Below, piece by piece: positions 28,101 through 35,384 of a stretch of DNA of 64,000 nucleotides. This DNA is from Reinekea marinisedimentorum. Lineage in GTDB: Bacteria > Pseudomonadota > Gammaproteobacteria > Pseudomonadales > Natronospirillaceae. The stretch's first letter is position 1; the number at the start of each line of letters is the position of its first letter. The stretch covers positions 310,001 through 374,000 of the forward strand of contig NZ_SLZR01000002.1 in the NCBI RefSeq assembly GCF_004341165.1, read 5' to 3'. A model generated the notes under the pieces. The model was given only the letters and a program-made list of their open reading frames with translations. It was not told where the DNA came from and did not search any database. The translations under genes were made by a program, and so were the position numbers.

Positions 28101-29029
28101 TCGAAGGCAATCTATGGAAGTTTGATATTTCCTCAGACAACACCGACGACTGGGACGTTGCACTGAAAGACAGTGGTGACAACATGCCATTGTTCACCGC
28201 CTGCAATGAAGATGAATGCGATACCACAAACCGACAGTCCATCACCGTTAAACCAATCATTGGCTTTAACTCATCTTCGACCGGCTACCTGCTTTACTTT
28301 GGTACCGGCAGTTACTTCCTTGACGATGACAACAGCAACAAGGGCATTCAAACTTTTTACGCCATTTGGGATAAAGACGACGGCACATCCGAAGAGTTTG
28401 ACCGCACCCATCTGCTTAAGCAGGAAATTGTTGAAGAACTGTCACCGGAAAATGAGGATGACCTCAATAACAACGATGACCTGGTGGACAAACAACGTAT
28501 TACCACCAATTACAGCATCAGCTGGCATGAAGACAGCGGCGTCCCCAATGACGATGAAGATGGCGACGGCAATTACGACACCCATCTTGGCTGGTATTTA
28601 GATCTCTACAACACCGAAGATGGCAACACCGAAGGTGAAGGCGAACGCGTAGTGGCCGATGCACTGTTACGCGACGACAGCGTGATTTTTGTCACCGTCA
28701 TCCCCAGTGACGACCCCTGCTCTTATGGCGGTAACAGCTGGTATATGGAGCTGATTGCCAGCAGCGGCTCACGTCATTCGACTCCGGTTCTGGATGTTGA
28801 CGGTGATGGCGATGTTGATGAGGACGATTACATCCTCTCAGATACCTACGGCACTGTGCCCAGCAGTGGCCGCTCTGACGTGGATGATTTCATCATATCG
28901 ATGCCCGTTTGTGTGTCTTTGGGTGACGGTTCCGAAACCTGCTATTCAAACACATCCGATGCCAGTGTCAGTACCACCTACCGGGATTCTGGCGAGCTTT
29001 ATGGCCGCTGGGAATGGCGCGAACTGTGA
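25199..29029 (+). CDS. PilY1-like secreted protein: von Willebrand A domain plus beta-propeller
   Basis: A 1276-residue exported protein. The start at 25199 gives a normal signal peptide (basic MMLQKKS, then a hydrophobic core ending ...VSATT). A VWA-type domain follows with a MIDAS motif (VIDDSGSM). It is interrupted by an Asp-rich repeat (DLDGDGYLDEYTDLDGDDEL, about residues 184-203, continuing DVFIDLNGNDTFDG) that resembles calcium-binding loops. The C-terminal half contains PilY1-type propeller segments (YVGANDGMLHAFQ, LVAGLNAGGQGVYALDV, DYVYAGDFEGNLWKFD) and another loop, DVDGDGDVDEDD. PilY1 proteins sit at the type IV pilus tip and affect adhesion and retraction. Here there are no minor pilin genes beside it. 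Confidence 0.88.
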   Translation: MMLQKKSLINILIKSGYLSGAALLGSMVSATTLTISDTPLFLESSVQSNIYFVIDDSGSMTAETIYTDGAVDNFGISATSKTNSIGMIDFSDELTVMEACSGFNSLYYDPDKTYSPWVGEDSSGNDFADQKITAANNANPYNTSSTTNLTSESTITTTTNSGWGKDKNSSSTSTTIGYGYMRFNDLDGDGYLDEYTDLDGDDELDVFIDLNGNDTFDGYVSADADTRFGNGGVESELECPNLDLIGDTVTVGSDSLTANEFLATWFTYANDMDDDEQTNFANWYSYYRKRKWVVKVALSDIITDSTQRMGITTIWDKYTTEIKDVDDISLSADDDAADNKDALLANMFQIGSSGTTPLRSALVNAGNYFAGTSDSSSPILSEDEGGSCQQNFTIMMTDGFWNGSDPSVGNEDSNNDSDWDGGYYADEYSGVSNTLADVAMYYYETDLDSTLDDSVPTNSYDENTAQHMVTYMVAFGVSGSLNYDDWESYIGLTNNEDVTIDSVNDYIESDYFPGWPTPSSSSATTIDDVWHAAYNGRGLFLNAQDPDELIESLESAIDDIDGRNSAASAVSVTTGSITSTTMLYTTSFNSSDWIGRIYGYAIDSDGSLAEDPVVASYIPEDYERTIISWNTETLDGVPFVWEDSSGDDAISSDQQTEIGSEDLLEYIRGEDSLEGTSFRERGSWESDDTDNYLGDIINSAPAYLANPIFLYDDDLEDDAYSDYRTDPDGDDSNDFEYGGITYYRTPMLYVGANDGMLHAFQVNPDTDDADFGQELFAYVPSMLYDRFEYLADEDTYNHAYYADGSPYIGDAYFDNEWHSVLVAGLNAGGQGVYALDVTDPDSFDGTETAAARNVLWEFNDDSSSIDDDGNQLGDDDLGYTFSRPTIAKSYDNGNWVAIFGNGYNNNEEDGHPGTGTAVLYVVNLETGALIKKIDTGVNELATPNGLSSPVTLDTDGDAQADYVYAGDFEGNLWKFDISSDNTDDWDVALKDSGDNMPLFTACNEDECDTTNRQSITVKPIIGFNSSSTGYLLYFGTGSYFLDDDNSNKGIQTFYAIWDKDDGTSEEFDRTHLLKQEIVEELSPENEDDLNNNDDLVDKQRITTNYSISWHEDSGVPNDDEDGDGNYDTHLGWYLDLYNTEDGNTEGEGERVVADALLRDDSVIFVTVIPSDDPCSYGGNSWYMELIASSGSRHSTPVLDVDGDGDVDEDDYILSDTYGTVPSSGRSDVDDFIISMPVCVSLGDGSETCYSNTSDASVSTTYRDSGELYGRWEWREL

Positions 29030-29054
29030 TACAGAACTTACTCAGGAACTAACT

Positions 29055-29378
29055 ATGAATATGTTAAAAAAACTCACGCTGGCAGGTGCAGCTGCGCTGC
29101 TCACAACACTCGTCTGCGCGGGCGAGACCATTGATCAGTTCACGTCACTGGATACCTCAGAGGGCTACTTCTGGGGTGATGATATGGTCTATTACTACAC
29201 CAATTTCACCATCATTCAGGATTACGAAAGCGACGAACGGCTCAGCCTGAAATCGCTCAGCCCAGGCGACTGGCTGGTAATTTCTTACCAGAGCGACAAC
29301 ATTGGTCGAATGACGGCAAAACAAATCCTCATTGTGCCTGATGAAGAAACAGCCCGGTCAGTGAAGCGGGCGATGTAA
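29055..29378 (+). CDS. Small secreted protein downstream of the PilY1-like gene
   Basis: A 107-residue protein starting at an ATG with AGGAA a few bases upstream, 25 bases after the PilY1-like stop. The signal peptide is MNMLKKLTLAGAAALLTTLVCAGE. The mature part is short, acidic and aromatic (EGYFWGDDMVYYYTNF), and ends with a DWLVISYQSDNIGRMTAKQ segment that looks like a small beta domain. It matches no family I recognise. The spacing implies cotranscription with the PilY1-like gene, so an accessory or surface role with that protein is the natural guess. Confidence 0.75.
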   Translation: MNMLKKLTLAGAAALLTTLVCAGETIDQFTSLDTSEGYFWGDDMVYYYTNFTIIQDYESDERLSLKSLSPGDWLVISYQSDNIGRMTAKQILIVPDEETARSVKRAM

Positions 29379-29580
29379 TAGCTGGGTCGTTCGAGGTTGC
29401 AAACAGGCCAATGTGTTTGCAGCCTTGCACAATCCTTCCTTATTCGTCAGCAAACAGACAAAACATGGGCTTAACGCGCTAAAGTTAGCCTCTCTATACC
29501 CTTTCTAAACCTCTTGGTTTTTCGTGAACGTACTATTTGCCACATCCTACTTACGGGCATAACTTCACGGAGAACCAGCT

Positions 29581-30330
29581 ATGAAAAAAACACTTATCAC
29601 ATCTGCAATGGCTATCGCTCTTGCTTCTGTTTCCGGCATTACACTGGCAGCCAGCGACACCCAGGTTATCACCATCAACGATGTTGACTTTACCGTCTCG
29701 TCGGCATTCCAGTTCTTTGAATGGTCTAACGCACCGGCAGATTTTGTTTACGAAAAATCAGACGTACTCGAGTTTACCAACGCCGACGGTACGACTCATT
29801 TTTACCAGGTTGTTTACGTGGAAAACGGCAACGTTAACTGGTATCAGGCCGCGCACCTGGCTGACGATGCAGGTGGTTACCTCGCATCTATTAACTCAGC
29901 CGAAGAGAATGCGTTTATCTTCGAGCAGGTGAACGACATGAAATATTTCTGGCAATTCCCTGCGTACATAGAGGGTGTCAGCAGGACAAACCACTATGAA
30001 ATTACCATCGGCCCTTTCCTTGGCGGCTATCAGCCCGAGGGTTCAGCAGAACCGGCTGGCGGCTGGACATGGCTGAGCGGCGAAGCAATGACTTATTCCA
30101 ACTGGGCAGTGAATCTGGACGACGGCATATACGATAAAGACCCTCGGCCGAATGATCAGCCAAACGATTCCGGAGATAGTTCGAACCAGCGCGTCATGGG
30201 TTTTGGCGAAATGAACCTGCCGGTACCGACCTGGGGTGACTATATGGATGATGTCGGAACTTACGGTAAAGACCGGCTGCCGGGACGCTCCTACGCCTTC
30301 ATTATCGAATTTGAATCTGCACCTAATTAA
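29581..30330 (+). CDS. Secreted C-type-lectin-like domain protein
   Basis: A 249-residue exported protein with a signal peptide at residues 1-23 (ending TLAAS). The mature part carries C-type lectin fold markers: WYQAAHLADDAGGYLASINSAEEN near 90-115, then GGWTWLSGEAMTYSNWA near 160-176, and an Asp/Asn-rich segment (PNDQPNDSGDSSNQR) where the calcium loop would be, with final YAFIIEFE. Such domains bind sugars or proteins; none of this shows which. It is a single gene followed by a strong terminator. Confidence 0.8.
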   Translation: MKKTLITSAMAIALASVSGITLAASDTQVITINDVDFTVSSAFQFFEWSNAPADFVYEKSDVLEFTNADGTTHFYQVVYVENGNVNWYQAAHLADDAGGYLASINSAEENAFIFEQVNDMKYFWQFPAYIEGVSRTNHYEITIGPFLGGYQPEGSAEPAGGWTWLSGEAMTYSNWAVNLDDGIYDKDPRPNDQPNDSGDSSNQRVMGFGEMNLPVPTWGDYMDDVGTYGKDRLPGRSYAFIIEFESAPN

Positions 30331-30364
30331 CCGCGCAGTCACATTCAATCATTCTGCAGTTCTT

Positions 30365-30386
30365 TGAGCCTTCGGGCTCATTTTTT
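30365..30386 (+). terminator. Rho-independent terminator after the lectin-like gene
   Basis: GAGCC, TTCG loop region, GGCTC at 30366-30379, followed by A and six T. Confidence 0.85.
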
Positions 30387-30446
30387 GAACATAGTGTTTC
30401 CACTGCCCCATATTTCGCGCCCTCATTTATGAAAAAGGAAAATCAA

Positions 30447-30992
30447 ATGGCCAGTTATAAACGGCATTCAATCCCTACCATTATTCTGCACTGGTTAGTC
30501 GCACTCGGCATGATCGGCACCGCTACACTCGGCATCCTGGTTACCAGTATGGAACGCGGGCCGGATCAACACACCCTGATGAATATTCATAAGGCACTCG
30601 GTGTTCTCACCCTCGCATTCGCTGTGGTTCGGGTTATTTGGCGCACCAGGGAAGGAAAACTGGAATCACTGGGCAATATGCCACGCTGGCAGCAAATTGC
30701 CGCCGCCTCAACACACGGTCTGTTGCTGTTCGCAACACTGTTGATCCCCATTTCCGGCCTGATGATTTCAATTGGCCTCGGCTATTCAGTTACTGTATTC
30801 GGCCTGCCCTTTATTCCACAAACCGACCTACAGATTGAATGGTTATCGGATTTGGGCTACACCCTCCACGGCGCAGCCAAGTACGTGCTTATTGCGGTAG
30901 TCGTTGCGCACGCTATGGCGGCAATCAAACATGAAGTCGTTAACAAAGACGGCACCACGTTACGCATGCTCGGCTTTGGAAATAAGTATTAG
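30447..30992 (+). CDS. Cytochrome b561 family protein
   Basis: A 181-residue inner-membrane protein with four helices. Haem-ligand candidates are His in ILHWLVALG, HKALGVL, LHGAAKY and VAHAMAAIKHEV. The ATG at 30447 is preferred over one 18 bases upstream because it has AAGGAAAA at the right distance. Bacterial b561 proteins move electrons between the quinone pool and periplasmic partners, or oxidise superoxide to O2. The next gene (60 bases on) encodes a secreted protein of unknown function, so the two may work together. Confidence 0.9.
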   Translation: MASYKRHSIPTIILHWLVALGMIGTATLGILVTSMERGPDQHTLMNIHKALGVLTLAFAVVRVIWRTREGKLESLGNMPRWQQIAAASTHGLLLFATLLIPISGLMISIGLGYSVTVFGLPFIPQTDLQIEWLSDLGYTLHGAAKYVLIAVVVAHAMAAIKHEVVNKDGTTLRMLGFGNKY

Positions 30993-31051
30993 ATCACCAC
31001 CACAGGCACCGATGGTAACCTTTCAATCATGTCAACTAACGGGATATTCCC

Positions 31052-32008
31052 ATGAACAAGATACTTATATCTTTTGCACCGTGTTTAGCCCTTGGTTTCG
31101 TCTGCGCTGCAGATTCCTTCAACACCAGTGCTTATCAGGGCACCGGCGATGTCACCTTTGGACTAGCAACGACGACAAACACCCGTACCTTTAATTGCGA
31201 ACAATCCAGTGGCCGAACTGCGGCAATGGGTGAAATTACCGGCGCATCCGGAAGCGTTTGGACGGTACCCGCCAGCAACAATTTTTCAACTGCGCAGCAT
31301 GCCGCCAACCTGTACGACGAATGCTCAGGCAATACGCCCGACAGCCTGAGTGAGGTCAACCTGAGTAACGTGCCAGTCGTTACCATTGATGACGATGGCG
31401 ACGAAATTACCGGCTACATTTTTGCCGACAATTACTTTGAGCTTTACATCAACGGTGTACTTGTCGGTGTTGATGCCGTTCCTTTTACACCCTTTAACAG
31501 CAGCGTTGTTAAGTTCAAGGTGAGTAAGCCGTATGACATCGCCTTTAAACTGATCGACTGGGAGGAAAACCTCGGCATCGGTTCTGAAGCCGGTCGGGGT
31601 TCACGTTACTCACCAGGCGATGGTGGCATCATCGCCAGCTTCAGCGACGGCACCGTCACCGGAGCGGACTGGAAAGCCCAGGCATTCTACACAGCGCCGA
31701 TATACGATTTATCCTGCCTGAAAGAAACCGGCACAGTCAGGGACTCTTCCGGCTGTTCAACAAAACCTGCCAGCAATGCAAACAGCTACGGCATTCACTG
31801 GCCGCAGCCAATGGGCTGGATGAACGAAGGCTTCGATTCATCCGACTGGCCTCAGGCCGTTACCTATACCGAAGCAACCATCGGTGTGAACAATAAAAAT
31901 GGTTACCTGAACTTTGTGGAAAAATTCACCGGTGCCGGTGCTGAGTTCATCTGGAGCAGCAACCTGATTCTCGATAACCTGGTGTTGGTACACTATCGGG
32001 TTGAGTAA
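31052..32008 (+). CDS. Secreted protein of unknown function next to cytochrome b561
   Basis: A 318-residue exported protein with a signal peptide ending at about residue 19 (FVCAAD). The mature part has paired cysteines, a calcium-like loop (TIDDDGDEITG), a FELYINGVLVG strand pair and a C-terminal EFIWSSNLILDNLVLVHYRVE segment (quoted in part from about 298). This pattern suggests galactose-binding-like beta-sandwich folds of the kind seen in extracellular binding proteins. Conserved-looking tryptophan and proline clusters (IHWPQPMGW) could line a binding site. No function can be assigned. It lies 60 bases after the b561 gene and 26 bases before the racemase-like gene. Confidence 0.65.
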   Translation: MNKILISFAPCLALGFVCAADSFNTSAYQGTGDVTFGLATTTNTRTFNCEQSSGRTAAMGEITGASGSVWTVPASNNFSTAQHAANLYDECSGNTPDSLSEVNLSNVPVVTIDDDGDEITGYIFADNYFELYINGVLVGVDAVPFTPFNSSVVKFKVSKPYDIAFKLIDWEENLGIGSEAGRGSRYSPGDGGIIASFSDGTVTGADWKAQAFYTAPIYDLSCLKETGTVRDSSGCSTKPASNANSYGIHWPQPMGWMNEGFDSSDWPQAVTYTEATIGVNNKNGYLNFVEKFTGAGAEFIWSSNLILDNLVLVHYRVE

Positions 32009-32034
32009 CGAAAGTACCAGGAGCAGAAACAATT

Positions 32035-32706
32035 ATGGCGCAGCCAAAGCAACATCACATTGCCTTTCTTCATACCGGTCGGGCGCATATAGCGACCTTT
32101 CAGACACTCATGGAGGAGCTTGCGCCAGAGCTTAGCGTGCATCACACCGTGAACGAGTCATTGCTATTGCATGCACAGCAATTCGGTGAAGACGAGGCAC
32201 TCTTCAATAACGTCAAAGATGCGTTACTTGCTGTAACGAACGACGCGGTGCTAACCGTCTGTACCTGCTCTTCTATCGGGTCTGCCGCTGAGCAGGTAGC
32301 ACACAGCCACGGCCAAAACATCATGCGTATTGACCGGGCCATGGCCGATATCGCCGCCCAGCAACCGAGGATTCTGGTGCTTGCAGCCCTAGAAAGTACT
32401 CTGAAACCAACACGCTCGTTACTGGAAACCTCGGCAAAGAACCACGCCTGCTCCCCGGAAATCTGTTACCGAGTGGTTGAAAACGCCTGGCTGTATTTCC
32501 TTGCCGGTGATACCGACTGCTACAACAGGCTCATCAGCAAAGCAGTTGATGAGCAATCAGCAGGTTACGACGTTGTGGTGCTGGCACAGGCGTCAATGGC
32601 CGGCGCGGAACGCCTGACTACAACTACCACACCAATACACAGCAGCCCCCGCCTGGGCGTGCAGGCGGCCATCAATCTATTTCACAAACTTGGAAAACCT
32701 GTGTAA
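32035..32706 (+). CDS. Asp/Glu racemase-like protein
   Basis: A 223-residue cytoplasmic protein with an aspartate/glutamate/hydantoin racemase-type fold. An N-terminal strand has HTGRAHIATF, and there is a first catalytic-Cys candidate in VLTVCTCSSIGSAAE (about residue 80). The segment where the second Cys is expected reads VVVLAQASMAGAE (about 183), with no Cys. A two-base racemisation therefore looks unlikely, and a lyase, isomerase or decarboxylase-type chemistry, or a sensor role, is possible. It closely follows the secreted-protein gene (26 bases) and may share its transcript. Confidence 0.65.
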   Translation: MAQPKQHHIAFLHTGRAHIATFQTLMEELAPELSVHHTVNESLLLHAQQFGEDEALFNNVKDALLAVTNDAVLTVCTCSSIGSAAEQVAHSHGQNIMRIDRAMADIAAQQPRILVLAALESTLKPTRSLLETSAKNHACSPEICYRVVENAWLYFLAGDTDCYNRLISKAVDEQSAGYDVVVLAQASMAGAERLTTTTTPIHSSPRLGVQAAINLFHKLGKPV

Positions 32707-32806
32707 GGTCATACATCCGTCAAAAATAGCGGTTACGGTCGATTATATTGCACCGCCGATGCGCTTTTCTGCTAGGGTGTCCACCCATGCCTGCTAGGAT
32801 CAACAG

Positions 32807-33250
32807 ATGATTGAATTCTGCTCTACCGAAACTCAGAACGAATGGCTTAAATTACGCAGTGAACTTTGGTCGGATGACACCGAGGAAGATCTGCAGCTGG
32901 ACATCGACGATATGCTTGCTGAGCCTGATCATTTCGTACAGGCACTTTTCCGGTTAAGCGACGGTGAAGTAGCAGGCTTTGTCGAGGCTTCAGTGCGCTC
33001 CGATTACGTAAACGGCACATCGACAACGCCGGTCGTGTTTCTCGAAGGCATCTATGTTATCCCTAAGCATCGTGGCTACGGCATTGCCGCTAAGCTAATA
33101 CAGTTCATCACCGATTGGGCGATCGAAAACGGCTACTCGGAACTGGCATCGGATGTACTGCTGGAGAATACCGAAAGCCAACAGATGCATGAAGCCCTGG
33201 GTTTTGAAGAAACCGAACGCGTGGTGTATTACTGCAAATCGCTGGTGTGA
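32807..33250 (+). CDS. AAC(6')-I-like aminoglycoside N-acetyltransferase (GNAT family)
   Basis: A 147-residue GNAT enzyme. It shows the segments typical of short chromosomal AAC(6')-I enzymes: LKLRSELWSDD near residue 15, VEASVRSDYVNGTSTTPV near 65, FLEGIYVIPKHRGYGIAAKL near 83 with the acetyl-CoA loop HRGYGIA, and MHEALGFEETERVVYY at the C-terminus. This family transfers acetyl from acetyl-CoA to the 6'-amino group of aminoglycosides. Whether this member confers resistance is not known; the native substrate of chromosomal forms is uncertain. It is isolated, with no mobile-element signs nearby. Confidence 0.82.
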   Translation: MIEFCSTETQNEWLKLRSELWSDDTEEDLQLDIDDMLAEPDHFVQALFRLSDGEVAGFVEASVRSDYVNGTSTTPVVFLEGIYVIPKHRGYGIAAKLIQFITDWAIENGYSELASDVLLENTESQQMHEALGFEETERVVYYCKSLV

Positions 33251-33606
33251 TCGTGCAACAAATGCATGAAACTCGCGACTAACACGGTCATATTTTTAGG
33301 TTACACTGTTTAGCCACCTGGCACGCGTGATTAAAGATGACCGTTAAACCCAACGACACTCTGCAAATTTTTAAACCTTTTTTAAGCTGAATCTGACATC
33401 TTTTGGTGGTCCTGCTGCGCATATTGGCTATTTCCGCAAAGAGTTGATTAAAAAACAGCACTGGCGAAGCGCAATTCGCAGAGCTGTTTTCCCTTTGATC
33501 GCGGTTACCAGTTTTACCCTGTTGAATATCTGACGGTGCTCACCTCTTTGGCTCCGACTTTGGTGCACCGTATCCAGTATTCTGCGCTCTTTAGTTAATA
33601 ACCTGA
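33251..33606. other. Convergent intergenic region, no gene seen
   Basis: A 356-base stretch between the acetyltransferase gene and the minus-strand GGDEF gene. It has stops in all frames, one clear hairpin (33452-33490) and no recognisable RNA or coding content. Confidence 0.55.
33446..33490 (-). terminator. Probable terminator hairpin behind the GGDEF gene
   Basis: AAAACAGC (33452-33459) pairs with GCTGTTTT (33483-33490), with an inner inverted repeat (GGCGAAGCGC / GCAATTCGC region). On the minus strand the stem runs into TTTTTTAATC. It is about 117 bases beyond the GGDEF stop, which is rather far. Confidence 0.5.
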
Positions 33607-34887
33607 TCAGCTGACAATTCGGTTCCTGCCCTCCTTTTTCGCATGGTACATCAGCTGATCAACTTTTTTAACGATGGCAGCTCTGTCTACATTGGCATCA
33701 GAGTACTCCGCCACGCCGGCAGAAATGGTAAATTTGATTTCCTCATCTTCGTACCGGGTCGACAACTGTTCGGAATTCTGCCTGAGTTTTTCGGCCACCT
33801 GACAGGCGTGGTCAAGCTCAGCTTCCGGCAGCAGGATAAGAAACTCTTCCCCGCCCCAACGACCAATGGCATCGGTATCTCTAAGCGACGACCTCATTAG
33901 CTGTGCAAATGCTTTTATGACCTCATCACCGCAGTCGTGACCATACTGATCATTGATCGCTTTGAAGTAGTCGATGTCGGCCAAAATAAAACTGAATGGC
34001 CGACCAAAACGCTTATACCTTTTGATCTCCAGATTGATCAGCTCGGTCAGCTTTCTACGGTTATACAAGCCGGTGAGGAAATCTTCCTGAGAGGCCAGCA
34101 GTAACTCTTCCATCAACCGGTTTTTCTCAGAGATATCCCGAATCACAGCCGTCAGTTCGGTTGAATTGTCGATGTTAATTTTCGATATGGTGACTTCAAT
34201 CGGGAACTCAGAACCATCTTTGCGCAGCCCATGAACGGGCGCACGGGTTTGCATGGATCTGGAATCCACCACCGATTCTTTAAAGCCTTCAACGTAAGCA
34301 CCATGGTTTTTTCGGTAACGCTGCGGCATCAGCCGGGTTAGCGGCTCGCCCAGCAGTTCATCCTGAGTGAACCCAAAAATCTGCTCCGCAGCCTGATTAA
34401 AAAGCTTAATGTTTTGGTTGCCATCAACCGTAATAATACCGTCGTAGGCACTTTGTACGACCGCTTCGAAGCGCTTCATGCTTTTGGTGAGTTTTCGTTC
34501 AAGAATTTTCTTTTCTGTTATTTCCACACAGGTTTGAATAATTCTTAACTTCCCCTGATTACTGTCGAGAATAGGGGAGATAATAGAACGCCAGTGCCGC
34601 TCCCTGCCCTTGTACTCGATGATCACTTCGCTCTCCAGCGCAACCTGTTTGGCTTTGCACCGATGAAATGTTTCAACCAGCGGCTGAGAAATATAGCGGG
34701 GAAATATAGCATGGAGCGACTTGCCAATAGCCGTGTCTTTTTTCTTACCGAGAATGTCTTCATACAAATCATTACAACTGACCAGTTCGAACGAACCGTC
34801 TTCAGGCACCAGCTCATAGACGGCAAAACCAGCGCCTATCGCCTCAATGGAGTCAGTCATATCATCATGGTTGCCCTGGAAAAACAT
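33607..34887 (-). CDS. PAS-PAS-GGDEF diguanylate cyclase
   Basis: A 426-residue soluble protein. Two PAS domains occupy about 10-125 and 140-255 (the second with DGIITVDGNQNIKLFNQAAE and PVHGLRKDGSEFPIEVTIS). A GGDEF domain lies at about 270-425 with an intact GRWGGEEF active site and DIDYFKAINDQYGHDCGD. It should make c-di-GMP from two GTP in response to a cytosolic or redox cue sensed by PAS. The start is supported by GAGG seven bases upstream. It contrasts with the phosphodiesterase-type protein at 7921-9873. Confidence 0.93.
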   Translation of the reverse strand: MFFQGNHDDMTDSIEAIGAGFAVYELVPEDGSFELVSCNDLYEDILGKKKDTAIGKSLHAIFPRYISQPLVETFHRCKAKQVALESEVIIEYKGRERHWRSIISPILDSNQGKLRIIQTCVEITEKKILERKLTKSMKRFEAVVQSAYDGIITVDGNQNIKLFNQAAEQIFGFTQDELLGEPLTRLMPQRYRKNHGAYVEGFKESVVDSRSMQTRAPVHGLRKDGSEFPIEVTISKINIDNSTELTAVIRDISEKNRLMEELLLASQEDFLTGLYNRRKLTELINLEIKRYKRFGRPFSFILADIDYFKAINDQYGHDCGDEVIKAFAQLMRSSLRDTDAIGRWGGEEFLILLPEAELDHACQVAEKLRQNSEQLSTRYEDEEIKFTISAGVAEYSDANVDRAAIVKKVDQLMYHAKKEGRNRIVS

Positions 34888-35063
34888 CTTAACCTCTGAT
34901 CCTGATCGTCTCTTAAAGTGTAGTTCAAGTCGCGGTGCACTCCACAGACCGCTCAGGTCAAACTTGAAACACCGGCCAGAAATTCAGGGCAGCGCTCTGG
35001 CTTAGCAGCGGTCGGACCAGAACTGCGCCCAAACAGCAACGCGGCCCAGATCCGTTACAGGAT

Positions 35064-35372
35064 CTACTTGCGGGCAATCAGTGCCAGATTAATCCAGCAG
35101 AAGATGGCCACCGCAACCATAATTCCGATCAACGCTATCCAGTCTGTCGCCGTTGCCACGTATGTCAGCTTGGAAAGCGTGATGTAAGGTGCTGCCAGGC
35201 CGACAAGTACCCCCACGATCAGGCTAATCCCGGCCATCAGGCCACGACTCATGGTAAGGGACGATTTACCGATAAAATAGCTGATGACCAGCACCATCAG
35301 AGCTAACACAAACAGCCACCAGTATGGCATCGCACTGTAAAACAACACGGTCAGAATATCTAAAATGCCCAT
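35064..35372 (-). CDS. Small membrane protein paired with the SQR-like flavoprotein
   Basis: A 102-residue protein with three or four hydrophobic helices (about 5-35, 42-65 and 75-98). No family was recognised. It begins 12 bases after the stop of the flavoprotein gene and shares its direction, so they are probably cotranscribed. A role as a membrane anchor or quinone-side partner is plausible but unproven. Confidence 0.7.
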   Translation of the reverse strand: MGILDILTVLFYSAMPYWWLFVLALMVLVISYFIGKSSLTMSRGLMAGISLIVGVLVGLAAPYITLSKLTYVATATDWIALIGIMVAVAIFCWINLALIARK

Positions 35373-35384
35373 AGTTTTTACTCC

